A stretch of 64,000 nucleotides of DNA from Ryuthela nishihirai. Its lineage: Eukaryota > Arthropoda > Arachnida > Araneae > Heptathelidae. Made by a program: the position numbers and the translations under genes. The stretch spans positions 68,725,901 to 68,789,900 of the forward strand of contig JAWZYU010000009.1 of NCBI GenBank assembly GCA_038380435.1, read 5' to 3'. Of the stretch, positions 44,299 to 54,725 are shown in pieces; within the stretch, counting starts at the first letter, position 1; each line of letters begins with the position of its first letter. The notes under the pieces were generated by a model. It made no database searches. It was not told the DNA's origin and saw only the letters and a list, made by a program, of their open reading frames with translations.

Positions 44299-44848
44299 AC
44301 GACATATCCACAGTTTATTTCCACCCCTACCTACAACTTGAATTGCGAGAAGAAGCTAAACAATTACCACCATCATCTTGCACCTAGGGACATAAATTCG
44401 ATTATCGGCGACTAAAGAACAAGCATCTTGAAAATGACAATGAATGTCATTATATGTATTTTATGTGTTTTTTCACTCATAATAATTGTCATATTTGGCA
44501 CCGTCGTCTTGTCGTTTCATTGTTCCTCCTTTGCTTTACCGAGAATCCCATATTGCTAAGGCAGCGAAGAACGGATTGGATAGTGTGCCATCATTCATTA
44601 TCGTCGGTTAACACATCTAGTGCTCGCATTTGAAGGATGTAGAAATGCAACTGGGATCACCGTAACTTGAAGCATAGAGAAGCCCATTTCCATGTATTGC
44701 TTTGCCCAATCTCAAAGAAAGCCAACCCGGCATGACAAGCTGAAACAAAAGGTCGTATATAATTTTGTACCATTTTGATTTCCTAAATTTAAGTAACGAA
44801 TAGGATCAAGGGTATGGGAAAATTTTGTTGTGATCTATATGGATTGGA

Positions 44849-45061
44849 GCCGTCCTGTGGCCGAGTGCTTAGTGCGCTTGGCTACTGATCTAAGAGACCT
44901 GGGTTCAAGCCCCGGGTAAGGCATGGATGTATGTGTCGTTTTTCTTCTGAGGTCCTCCCATCCTCTCAGACCTTCTACTTTCGCATATAAACTGAAAGAC
45001 TCCTGTCAGACCTCTGTGGCAAGCAGCTGCTTCAGGGGATATTTATTTATTTTATTATTAT
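44849..45061 (+). mobile_element. family-2 SINE, complete, 13-bp TSD
   Basis: TATATGGATTGGA is perfect at 44836-44848 and 45062-45074. A box (TGGCCGAGTGCTTAG) and B box (GGTTCAAGCCC) are present, with a (TTTA/TTA)n tail. It is inserted in the right arm of the large inverted repeat and absent from the left arm. Confidence 0.95.
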
Positions 45062-45155
45062 TATATGGATTGGAATGAAACTATACAGTTAAAAAAAATA
45101 GTGTTCTTTTATTTTTTCGAAAAAGTGCTAATTGAACTAAAAATTGTGCATCATA

Positions 45156-46462
45156 CACAGTCGTATCAGAATAATATTACCACCTACCTAATAATGATAA
45201 TAACCACCCTTGGCCCGTATGACAGCGGTGAGAAGGTGTGGCATGGATGCAATGAGGCCTGTAAAGTTGCCAGAGGCACACGTGCCCATTCGGACTCCAG
45301 CAGAGCACGGCGGTTCCTAGAGATGACGTGGTTGTGGGTCTGAACACCGAACCTATCGATCGAAATGGTCCCACAAGTGATCTATGAGATTGAGGTCGGG
45401 CGATTTCGCCGGAAAGGAGAATGAAGACATCGCTGTCGTGTTCCTGGAACCAGTCATGCACCACCTTAGCGACATGTCAAGGGCGCAATGTCCTGTTGGT
45501 AGACACCATCACCACCAGGGTAAACGTCGAAAATGAAGGGATGCATGTGGTCAGCGAGAATGGACAGGTAGCCATTGGCGTTCAGGGATCCATACAGTGG
45601 TACCAGCGGTCCCAGGTCATAACAGGAAAACATCCCCCAGACATGCACATTGCCACCGCCAGCCTGTACTTGACCGACAAGCATGTCCGGTTGTTGGTTC
45701 TCATGTGTCGTAACTGCCACCGCCCATCACTTATGTGTAGTAGAAACCTCGATTCGTCGGAGAAGGCAACCTTTTTCCACTCTTCCACTGTCCAATGACG
45801 GTAGTCCCGGTGCGAACTGCAGGAGTCTTTGCCGGTGGATCTTGGTTAACATGGGCGCATTTATGCAGCATCGACTCCGAAGACCCATGCGTAACTGGGT
45901 TAGCTCTACAGTTCTCGGGGACACGTACCTGAGTACCAACGTTCATTTGAGTGGTCAATTGCTGCACTGTTGTGCGTCGATTGTCCTTTACCAGTCGACG
46001 GAGGCCACGTCCTCCTCTGGGGTCGATGGCCTTTGGGCTCCACAGTTATGACGTCTAGAGGTACTCGATGTACCAGCGGTCCATTCTTGGTACACCCTTA
46101 CTACAGCACCTGCTCCTACACGAAGTATACTGCTCCTACAAGAAGTATACTGCTCCTACACGAAGAACACTACATAGCATACTGCTCCTATACAAAGAAC
46201 ACTACACAACATACTGCTCCTACACGAAGGCTGCTGTTTCCGAGATGCTTCTACCCTTGGCGAGGTAGACGATGATCGTTCCTTTTTGAACGTCGGTCAA
46301 ATCAATACCTCTGCCCATTGTGCTCACGTTACGAACTATGGCTCATCTGTCCTGGCCAGCCGCTTATATCTCCATGTGTTAGACTTTATCATGTGCACTA
46401 TGTGACGCCCTTGGCGGGTACACTGTGATTCCGTAGGTGGCCATATTATTCTGATACAAGTT
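45156..46462 (-). mobile_element. Tc1-like element, nearly complete
   Basis: The left end carries GTATCAGAATAATATTACCA and the right end (complement) GTATCAGAATAATATGGCCA as inverted repeats, with TA at each border. Length 1.3 kb. It contains a transposase pseudogene on the minus strand. Confidence 0.85.
45170..46318 (-). pseudogene. Tc1-like transposase with internal repeat expansion
   Basis: From ATG at 46318 (minus) the frame reads MGRGIDLTDVQ, then LAKGRSISETAA, the helix-turn-helix. At 46096-46228 a phrase (ACTGCTCCTACACGAAG) is repeated about five times and breaks the DNA-binding region. Downstream frames give SDESRFLLH (about 45745, first Asp) and GGNVHVWGMFS with YQQDIAPLTCR (45466-45720), where the second Asp is present but Asn after it reads Ile. 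The final part is WFQEHDSDVF and SPDLNLI (45380-45460). Frameshifts separate these blocks, so it is inactive. Confidence 0.8.
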
Positions 46463-46469
46463 TATAGCT

Positions 46470-46960
46470 TCCCTTCCGAGTTATAGCACATATTCAGAGT
46501 GCAAATAAGAATGCCTGTGGAATTAATTAGTTTTCATTGCAGTTAGTACCACACAATCTAAGCGATCGATGAGAACAATTATGTAAGTGTACACCAGAGC
46601 AAGTGTTCGAAATGGCTTCCCTGAGCAAAAATACACGCCTCACAGCTGCCTCTCATCGACTATCAAACACGCTAAACATTCCGGACTGTTCCGAATTCTT
46701 TGACAAAAGCATCCACGATCCCTTCGCGAAAGGCTTGTACATTAGGATCCGGGATAGCATACACATCAACCTTAACATGGTCGAATAAGAAGAAACCCAA
46801 TGCATTGAAATCGGGTGAACGTGCAGGCTAGGTAATTGGTCCACCTTTACTAATCTAACGTGCCGGATACGCACGATTGAGATCACCCAGGAGTGGTGGG
46901 ATTTTGCCCAATATTTGCATACATCTGCTATGCTGTCAGACAAGTAAATAGTTTTTCAAA
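46470..46960 (-). pseudogene. mariner family B transposase remnant
   Basis: Corresponds to the 3' part of the transposase of the copy at 59569, aligned through shared phrases (CTCATCGACT, CACGATC, CCTTAACNT, ATTCAGNTCGGG-like). An internal deletion near 46890 removes the block with the HDGAP motif. Only the ends needed for mobilisation remain. Confidence 0.65.
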
Positions 46961-47163
46961 GTCCTGCAAATTGTAGTTTGCAGGTCTTTGATTTAGCATC
47001 GTACTTTTTGACAGACTTCCGTACTTGCAGTCTCAAAATGTGCTGTAACTTAGAAGGGAAGCGTTTCTGTTCCAATGTTCATAGGAACGTTTTGCAGTCA
47101 TGCCAGTAGAACACGTTCCCATAGTTTGACTAGTACTTTTGGAAACACCCTGTACATATAAAA

Positions 47164-47250
47164 TCCTCAATCAGCCATGGGCTACGGAGATCCAACAAAA
47201 CTGTGTAACTTAGTTTTTCAAACACGTCTCTCCTGAGCTACAACTGCTGA
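47164..47250 (-). pseudogene. RTE-like LINE 3' end fragment
   Basis: TCAGCCATGGGCTACGGAGA and the following 60 bp match the complement of the 3' end of the LINE at 16141-19404. Very short and immediately adjacent to the mariner's right end. Confidence 0.75.
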
Positions 47251-47495
47251 AAATTAATTAAAAAATTATAGATATGCTTATTACAAGTGATTAATTTATC
47301 ACAATTTCCATAACTTTTGGATTCTTCCACGGTAAGAAAAAATACCGAACCCCGTTCGAAATCATTTTACCTCAAATAAAGTTCTAATTGCATGCCTTAC
47401 TAAGATGAATAAACCTATCGGTATTTTCTAGTAGAACGTTCAGCAGAAACTCCAAAATCCATTCTTATTTAGTAGCATATGTTCCTTGCTACGTG

Positions 47496-47876
47496 AGGGG
47501 CGGGGGTGGCTCAGTCGGTAGCGCGCTAGGCTCGTAATCTGTAGTTCCCAGGTTCGAGTCACAGCTGGGTCAGCGTTGAGATTTATCTCCGCAAAATTTC
47601 CCCGCCCTGCCCACGGTCAGTAGGGGACACCGATGGGCTCGGTAAAGGCCGCCGTCCGTCGGATGGGACGTTAAGCCGTGGCCCCGTGTGCGGGAGAGCC
47701 ATACCCTGTGCACGTTAAAGAACACGCTGGATGGCCTTGACGGGAGGCTACCATCTGTCTCCCAACAGCTGCTCCAGTGGGTCCCCTCTCCCAACCTTCT
47801 CTGAGCTTACGGGGTCCATGTGACCTGGCCATTTAGCCCATGGTGTGCAAAAAAGTGCCGCTCAGAGGTAATCCAA
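47496..47876 (+). mobile_element. family-1 SINE, complete, 13-bp TSD
   Basis: TCCTTGCTACGTG is perfect at 47483-47495 and 47877-47889. A box TGGCTCAGTCGGTAG and B box GGTTCGAGTCAC. The AAACAACC tail is shortened here to AATCCAA. Very close to 10848-11237, suggesting recent activity. Confidence 0.95.
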
Positions 47877-47931
47877 TCCTTGCTACGTGGCTAAATTTTT
47901 TACGTTATGATTTTTATTTTAAAAATAGCAA

Positions 47932-48308
47932 GGTTGGGCTATTTTACTTCTGAGCAGCCATTTTTTGCACGCAATGGGCTAAATGACCAGGTCACGAGGA
48001 CTCCAAGTGCTCAGAGAAAGATGGAGAAGGTAATCCACTGGACAGCTTCTAGGAGACAGATGGAAGCCTACCGTAAAGACCATCTAGCAAGTTCTTTAAC
48101 GTTCGTAGGATATGGCTCTACCGCATAAGGAGAAAAGGCTTAACGTACCATCCGATGGAGTTCAGCCTTTCCAATCCCATCAGTATCCATTTTCTAACAG
48201 AAGACAGGTTAGGGATTTAGCACAGATAAATCTCAGCGTAGGTAGGATTCGAATTTGGAAGCTACAGATTGTTAGACTGGTGCGCTACCGACTGAGCCAA
48301 CCTCTCTT
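47932..48308 (-). mobile_element. family-1 SINE, older copy
   Basis: Minus-strand copy with all landmarks diverged: tail side TATTTTACTTCTGAGC, middle AGGCTTAACGTACCATCC, A-box complement CTACCGACTGAGCC at 48286. It lies head-on against the young copy at 47496. Confidence 0.85.
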
Positions 48309-49062
48309 CCAGAATAGAAAAAGTCTCAATGCAGTTCGTGAAAATATAAAAAATATTTTTTTTTCTACATTAAGCATTGGATAACATTATTCCCCTCGCG
48401 AACTCGGGAACTAATGGCTGTGCACCATTTGATCTGCCAGTTAGGTTAATGCGGGGGCTTATCTAAAATTATGAATGACGGGGGTAAATCGATGAGAGGT
48501 GATATCCACGTGGTTCAAATGGTCGAGACGAACAACGTATTACTGAAGCTGAACGAAAACTTTGTAAAACTTTTTTGTGCAGCAGCATATAAATGTCATT
48601 ATAAACTTATTACCATATTATATATTACCCATGTTTCAAAATACTGTATTTCGTTAAATAATTAAGGCTCGTTTGGTATTCAATTTGCATTCAAGTCTTC
48701 AGTTTACAGTGACACTCTGTAATATTAATCTTCCATCTAGTCGGCTCTGCATGTCTGGTGTAAGAACTACATTTATTTATTTTTTCATTTAAATGTTGTA
48801 GATTGCATTTTTTCCCAAATAAGCAATGCTTTTAATGTATACCTAGAAAAGGAAATCCAATAGTGTTAAATATAGACTTCTAGTGGGCTACCAAAATCGT
48901 CCCACCTCTACCGATCCAGAAATTTGGCATTTCAACATTACATCTAATACCAATTCCACCCTGTCACGATAAGGAACCTTTGACAGTTTCTTCACATTTT
49001 GGACACACAGCCGCTTTTATTACTTCATTTTTTAATAAAATATACCACTTTAAAGTACTGAT
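48309..49062. other. AT-rich, nothing recognised
   Basis: The plus-strand frame at 48471-48665 shows no family motif. Confidence 0.45.
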
Positions 49063-49074
49063 ATTCTTTTATAA

Positions 49075-49292
49075 ATAAAAAAAAAATAAAATAAATAGCC
49101 CCTCAAGCAGCTGCTTGCCACAGAGGTCTGACAAGGAGCCTATCAGTTTATATGCCATAGTAGAAGGTCTGTGAGGTTGGCAGGATCTCAGCAGAAAAAC
49201 AACACGAACATCCATGCCTTACCCGGGGCTCGAACCCAGGTCCCTTAGATCACTAGCCAAGCGTGCTAACCACTCGGCCATGGGACGGCTTA
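49075..49292 (-). mobile_element. family-2 SINE, complete, 12-bp TSD
   Basis: ATTCTTTTATAA is perfect at 49063-49074 and 49293-49304. On the minus strand the A box is TGGCCGAGTGGTTAG and the B box GGTTCGAGCCCC, with an (ATTTT)-type tail at 49075-49098. Confidence 0.95.
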
Positions 49293-49304
49293 ATTCTTTT
49301 ATAA

Positions 49305-49784
49305 CAACTATATATTATAAGTAATCTAAACATTGAGGTTGTTGCAAAAAGATTTACACCAACTCCCTTTTGTGAAACAGCTTTTATTAATCAAGAATAG
49401 ACAAATGTGAATAAATGTTTCTTCCATTTCTTTATTTCCCTTTAAATAAAAACTGACTTCAAAAATTATAATAAAGTCAATATTTGATGCACCTGTTGTC
49501 GGCATATGTAAAATTAAAAAATCAAATACCAAAATCTACTAAATTAGAACCTGATTTAAGACCGGCAGGAACTCCAATCGAGTTTAGAATTAATGCACTT
49601 ATTAGCTGCTTTCGGCAACAACGTTTTCTCATTAAGTTACAGATGAAAATAAATATTGGAAAGCGATAATGTGTTTTTCTGCATTAAGGCTGGTATTACG
49701 GAGGCATATATTTTTGAACATCGAAAAATCTTTACAAAATATATGGGTTGAGGACTGAAAAAAATTCTGGATCACTCTTCTATC
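49305..49784. other. AT-rich, nothing recognised
   Basis: Open frames at 49326-49532 (-) and 49484-49669 (+) have no motif. Confidence 0.4.
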
Positions 49785-49792
49785 TTCTAAAC

Positions 49793-50293
49793 CAATGTTT
49801 CCCAAAGTGGGCGATACCGCCCTTGGGGGGCGCCGGAACGATCCGGGGGTCTGTATTAGCCTCGGGTGCAATTGGAGGGCGGTGGAAGCATAAAGAAAGA
49901 AAGGAAGATAAGAAATCTTTGAAAAACCGTTCGTACATGTTCCATCTGTTTGTGTAACATAGAGTTAAAGTCGTAGTGATTACTTTATTTTCCAAATAAA
50001 CACATAAAATTATCCTTCGTTATCTTAATTTTCTGTGTATAATGCGAATGTTACTATGGTTGATTTTAATAAATAATTTTATAATTTCAAGCTTCAAGGT
50101 GACTTATTTACAACAACATCTTTCTTTATTATGTTGTAGGACATAGGTAGAAATATAGATACATAAAAGAACGCAAATTTGTCGCTGCATCTTTCTGTTT
50201 GTTCGCTTAAAGGAGGTAGATTTCCAGAGGGGCGCTAAGTAATTTTTTCTTCTGAAAAGGAGGCGGTAGGACAAATAAGTTTGGGAACATCTG
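49793..50293. mobile_element. hAT-type MITE, 501 bp, perfect 8-bp TSD
   Basis: The element starts CAATGTTTCCCAAAGTGGG and ends AAGTTTGGGAACATCTG, inverted ends of about 17 bp with mismatches. TTCTAAAC is perfect at 49785-49792 and 50294-50301. Internal GGGGCGC motifs mirror each other near both ends (49825, 50229). The CAGTGTTTCCCAAA-like end is widespread among animal hAT elements. No transposase inside. Confidence 0.92.
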
Positions 50294-50301
50294 TTCTAAA
50301 C

Positions 50302-50559
50302 AAAGCGAACCTACTTTCTCGCATCCAGAATTCAAATTCGGAATTTTGTTTTTTCAATTATAATAAAGAATCAAAACCTCATCTTTTCGTCACCTGGGAA
50401 GAATTTTAAAGGAATATATTCTAAGAAATATAATTTAAAGAAATATTTTCTGTTGTTGTTATTTTAATTCCATTCTTGGGCATATTCTGATAATCCATTC
50501 CTTTAAAACTGCAATGTATGTTGTGAATATGTGTGCTTTCTTTTGATTTATAAAAGAGA
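50302..50559. other. nothing recognised
   Basis: Short AT-rich gap before the inverted duplication. Confidence 0.4.
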
Positions 50560-50855
50560 ACGGTATTGTTAAAATAAGTTCAATTACAATGTTTAAAAAC
50601 AAAAATTTGACAATAGTAACGCTTTCTTTCAAGAATGCAAAGTATTACTTCTTTCATTGCTATATATGTATAGACATCTAGTATTGTGTGAGCCATTAAA
50701 ATTATTATTTGCACTCTCAAAACGGAGCTATTTTTAATCTCGTAACTTTGGAGAACATTTCAGAATAATTCGAATCGAAAAGGTTTTGTCTGGATAATCA
50801 GATAAGAATTAAAATTTTGTTACCTTGAATAAAGGAATCTTCAGCAGTACTTGGC
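50560..50855 (+). repeat. left arm (source) of a 296-bp inverted duplication
   Basis: Reverse-complement match to 51443-51738 with about four mismatches (for example the positions reading ACAATGTTT / ACAATTTTT and CTAGTATTG / CTAGCATTG). No transposon ends flank it, and it has no recognised identity of its own. Confidence 0.9.
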
Positions 50856-51261
50856 AACGGCTGCTACTCGGCAATAGTATTCTGTAGGTACAGATAACTC
50901 TTCGTGTGTGACTTCTAGAACCCATTATCGAAACCAAGGAACAATTGTGACTGATTCAGATGAACCATTTGCAATAATCACCCATTTTCACCAAATTTAA
51001 CTTTAAATCGCTTCATTTCGGTGATCATTTGATCCGGTATTTTTAATACATTAACAGAAGGATAAGTGGAAATTGTCCTATTCATTTCTGCAATTATTTG
51101 GTCCAGTATTTTTTATTTATTAACCAGCAGGACAAGTGAAAATTGATGCTAAAACTTACAACGTTAATATTAGTTAGTCAGAAGCAGAATTGTGATGTGT
51201 GACTAAGATCCCTAAGCGTATATCTCAAAAAGCACATCATTCGTGCTTGGGACACTATTGA

Positions 51262-51945
51262 CGTTGAATTGTTTTACCTCTGAGCGCCTCTTTTTTGCAC
51301 ACAATGGGCAAAATGACCAGGTCACAATGACCCCGATGGCTCAGAGAATGTTGGGGAGAGGGGACCCACTGGACAGCAGGAGACAGATAGTAGGCGCCCA
51401 TCAAGGCCATCCAGCATGTTATCATCATATCAAGGCCATCCAGCCAAGTACTGATGAAGATTCCTTTATTCAAGGTAACAAAATTTTAATTCTTATCTGA
51501 TTATCCAGACAAAACCTTTTCGATTCGAATTATTCTGAAATGTTTTCCAAAGTTACGAGATTAAAAATAGCTCCGTTTTGAGAGTGCAAATAATAATTTT
51601 AATGGCTCACACAATGCTAGATGTCTATACATATATAGCAATGAAAGAAGTAATACTTTGCATTCTTGAAAGAAAGCGTTACTATTGTCAAATTTTTGTT
51701 TTTAAAAATTGTAATTGAACTTATTTTAACAATACCGTCTTTAACGAACACAAGATATGGCTGTCCTGAAATGGGGTCAGTGTTAAACGTCCCATCCGAA
51801 GGACGGCGCTCTTTCCAATCCCATCGGTCTCCCCTTTCTGACAGGGGACAGGTGGAGGTTTAGAGGAGATAAATCTCAATCCGTTCTCAGCTGGGACTCA
51901 AACCTGGAAACTTCAGATTACGAAACTGGCGCTAGTGACTGGCCA
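51262..51945 (-). mobile_element. family-1 SINE interrupted by an inverted duplication
   Basis: The 3' half of the minus-strand SINE is 51262-51420, ending CATCCAGCATGTT. The remainder restarts at 51739 with CTTTAACG and continues to the B-box complement (GGGACTCAAACC) at about 51893 and TTACGAAACTGGCG. The two parts join exactly at a position that is continuous in complete copies, so 51421-51738 is an insertion without loss. Confidence 0.9.
51421..51738 (-). repeat. 318-bp insertion: filler plus right inverted arm
   Basis: The first 22 bp (ATCATCATATCAAGGCCATC...) include a second copy of TCAAGGCCATCCAG taken from the SINE just upstream (51401-51414). From 51443 the remainder is the inverted copy of 50560-50855. 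There is no target duplication and no terminal repeats. Confidence 0.9.
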
Positions 51946-51950
51946 CCCCT

Positions 51951-52057
51951 AGCCTTCTCTAAGCCTTCGGGGTCATTGTGATGTTGCCATTTAGCAAAAA
52001 ATTTAGCATTTGTGCAAAAAAGTGCCGCTCAGAGGTAAAACAACCCAACCCAAGTAA
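51951..52057 (+). mobile_element. family-1 SINE 3' fragment, opposite orientation
   Basis: CCTTCTCTAAGCCTTCGGGG through GTAAAACAACCCAACCCA is the 3' end of a plus-strand family-1 SINE, abutting the head of the minus-strand copy. It contains a small internal duplication (TTTAGCAAAAAATTTAGCA). Confidence 0.85.
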
Positions 52058-53154
52058 GCTACGTGACAGCCTTCTTCTGGCTTCCGCAGAAAGACTTAAA
52101 TTTAGGCTTCATTTTCTAATAACCTAATTTTTCTGCCTCTTTACTCCTTCTGTTTCAATATCTCCTTCCTGAGTTATTGCTTCACTCATTCACCGGATTA
52201 TATATTCCATGAAGGTGAATAAAATTAAGTCCAACAAACATTTCTTGTTTTTGAACAATTCGATAATTTATTAATCTAACTTGGCGAAAGTTAGTTGTCT
52301 TCCCGTTAGTTGTGACAATAACCAGTTGAGTGAACGTAGCTATCGAACTGGAAGAGAAACTTGGCCTGTTTCCACATTCTTCATTGTCCTTTTAATAATG
52401 CACGTTTTTATTATGTACGGACGGCATTTATTGATTTAACAATCTTAAAAGGGAGAGAAGGACATTTTGTTTGCTTCTGCTCCGAGAGAGTAACTAATTT
52501 ATCATCCTTCAGAACCAAATGCGCAGAAGGATAAGATGAAACTGCCTAGCACTCGCAGCTATTAAAATTTAACAGAACTGGGGAGAATCAATCGTAACAC
52601 ATATACATCGATGACAAATTTGACACCTAGTTAGCCTAAATCGGTCGCTACTCATGATATAGAAGTAAATAAAACAGAAAGGTCAAGAGTTTTGTGAAAT
52701 GTTCTGTGAAAGAGTTTTTACTCTGATCGTTGATGTTGTCGCTGCCACCATCATTATTTGGTTGTTTTCACCAGACTATGTTTTCATTGCATTAAGTTAT
52801 TTACTTCGATTCGTATTATTATGACTACTTTGTAATTTCTTCGAGAGTGTGCTTTCATTTTTTTTGGCACTCAAAGAAGGAAATTTATTTTTTTAGCGAG
52901 AGATATATGTGGATAATGGAAACAGTGTTGCCCTTAAACATCATGTGCTGAATTGCAGATTTAGTTTCTTGCAATTGAACAGGCTTAATATGTTTTGATT
53001 TATTTGTGTAAATACAATTATTCTTAGACCGTCGAAAGACTAATGCCTTGGAAAACGGTAGAAAAAAAAATCTTTAATACATATGCTTTATTTTCAATCC
53101 AAAGAAATTTCCCGGGGTTTCTTGATCTTAATATATAACAAATGACTCAAAGTA
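52058..53154. other. AT-rich, nothing recognised
   Basis: No coding or structural signal supported. Confidence 0.45.
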
Positions 53155-53785
53155 TCAATCAATCAATCTTTATTTCCTTTTAATGTGTTATTTTGCAACC
53201 TTCTTTTATTTTGAAAATCTTACTATCCACAAAAGATTTGCTGGTATATCGATTACTGTTCTTTTCATCACACTGTTAGATACATACAAGATTTACTCTA
53301 AGATTAAGAAAAAATAAATCCCCAGCGTTTGCAATATAAGTAAAAAAATATAAGTTTACTGTTAATTACAATCATTGTTAAAGCTAAGTTTATGTTGCAA
53401 TTCCAAACATTTCGGATAATTTTATTAAGAAGAATTACCCTCCAAGTATACTCCTCAATCTTGACTCTCCTCAATGAGAGTTCTCCATAAATTATGTATG
53501 ACTTATGCAGCAACTGTCTAGTTTCCTTAATGTTGACAAATCTGGACAGTTTCTCACATAGTATAAGCTAAGTAAGACGCTTTTAAATTATTCGAAAACA
53601 TGTTTTATATGAGAATTCAATTTCATTTCGAATCATACTCCTAAATATTTATAATTTTAAATACCAATTACGAGAGGGCAAGAAAAGTTGATATCGGAGC
53701 ACCCGGCTATTACGAATGATCATTTGTGTTTCAGTGTATCGAGCTGAACTAAAAGAAATGTATTTAGTTTTTTCTACGTTTACTG

Positions 53786-54158
53786 TATAGTCGCCAGGCT
53801 CGTAATCTGCAGTTCCCAGGTTCGAGTCCCAGCTGGGTCAGCGTTGAGATTTATCTTCGCAAAAATCTCCACGCCCACGGCCAGTAGGGGACACCGATTG
53901 GCTTGGAAAGGCCGCCGTCCGTCGGATGGGACGTTAAGCCGTGTCCGTGTGTCCGTGTGTGGGAGAGCCATACCCTGTGCACGTTAAAGAACACGTTGGA
54001 TGGCCTTGACGGGAAGCTACCATCTGTCTCCCAACAGCTGTTCCAGTGGGTCCCCTCCCCCAACCTTCTCTGAGCCTTCGGGGTCCATGTGACCTGGCCA
54101 TTTAGCCCATCATGTGCAAAACGGGCCGCTCAGAGGTAAAACAACCCAACCCAAACAA
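53786..54158 (+). mobile_element. family-1 SINE, A-box end truncated
   Basis: Starts at GTCGCCAGGCTCGTAATCTG, just after where the A box would be, with B box GGTTCGAGTCCC, and ends AAAACAACCCAACCCAAAC. Inserted in the LINE between its codons for NNKLDS and YTVNVEK. A duplicated GTCCGTGT at 53944-53959 is a small private change. Confidence 0.9.
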
Positions 54159-54385
54159 CTGTCTAGTTTATTATTATAAAATCATTTCGTTAGCTTTAAT
54201 AAATCAGAGTTCACCTCCTGTGAAACTCCTTGACTCGTCGCAGTATAAAGTATCGCAGTGTCATCTGCAAACGTTGAAGGTTTTTCATTTAACTTCACAT
54301 AGATCAATGATAAAAATTAAAAACACCACAAATAACAATATAGAGGTTAAAACCAACTGTATTAGGACTAAAATTCATTTTAATT

Positions 54386-54725
54386 TTTAAAAAATCAATC
54401 CGCAGCTCATCAATGATTTACTAAATATTTAATCAGCAATTAAACTGTTTGTAAGTAACAGGATGAAGATGAATGTACGAAAAATTATTATGAGCCGAGT
54501 GGGATCTGAACCCACGACCTCCTGATAACATGCCAGGTGTTCTGATCGCTGAGCTTCCCACCGCTAACATGTCATAAGAAGGTCTTGGGTTCAGATCCCA
54601 TCCTGCTAAAGACAATTTTTTGTCTACAGTCATCTTCATCCTGTTATGTAAGCTGATTAATAGTGATTAAATATTTAGTAAATCATTGACGAGCTGTGGA
54701 TTCATTTTTCTAAATTAAAAACCAA
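54386..54725. mobile_element. fold-back element with tRNA-like sequence in both arms
   Basis: Left arm 54386-54540 and right arm 54560-54720 are diverged inverted copies. Both contain AGGATGAAGATGA and a B-box-like GGTTCAGATCCCA (minus strand at about 54508; plus strand at about 54588), and the outer ends share CTCATCAATGATTTACTAAA-like sequence. The middle (54535-54560) carries an AGCGATCAGAAC-type A-box half on the minus strand. It looks like a tRNA-derived SINE unit joined head-to-head. It splits the LINE reverse transcriptase frame. Confidence 0.75.

Larger units (their letters stand above)
40450..45095. mobile_element. large inverted-repeat structure, arms about 410 bp
   Basis: 40460-40870 and 44435-45085 are inverted copies. 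Matching landmarks: CCCATACCCTTGATCCTATT, GGTTGGCTTTC, TGTGTTAACCGACGATAATG and AAGGAGGAACAATGAAACGA appear in the left arm, and their complements, in reverse order, in the right arm. The right arm also carries a family-2 SINE. The interior holds a MITE, a Penelope-like fragment, a SINE, a promoter-like stretch and a 63-bp array. No transposase was found. It may be a TIR element or simply two opposed copies of an unknown repeat. Confidence 0.7.
40339..47152 (-). mobile_element. mariner (family B), split by a 6-kb nested insertion
   Basis: The left end CAGGGTGTTTCCAAGAG (40339) and the right end (47152, complement CAGGGTGTTTCCAAAAG) are inverted repeats bordered by TA. Subterminal parts (GTTCCTATGAACATTGG) also mirror each other. 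The interior of the mariner resumes at about 46470 with transposase remnants matching the copy at 59569 (46470-46890). Between 40440 and 46468 lie the inverted-repeat structure and a Tc1. Confidence 0.75.

Noticed and set aside
43690..44341. Two overlapping frames of about 180 codons on opposite strands
   Set aside because: By-products of the 63-bp tandem array.
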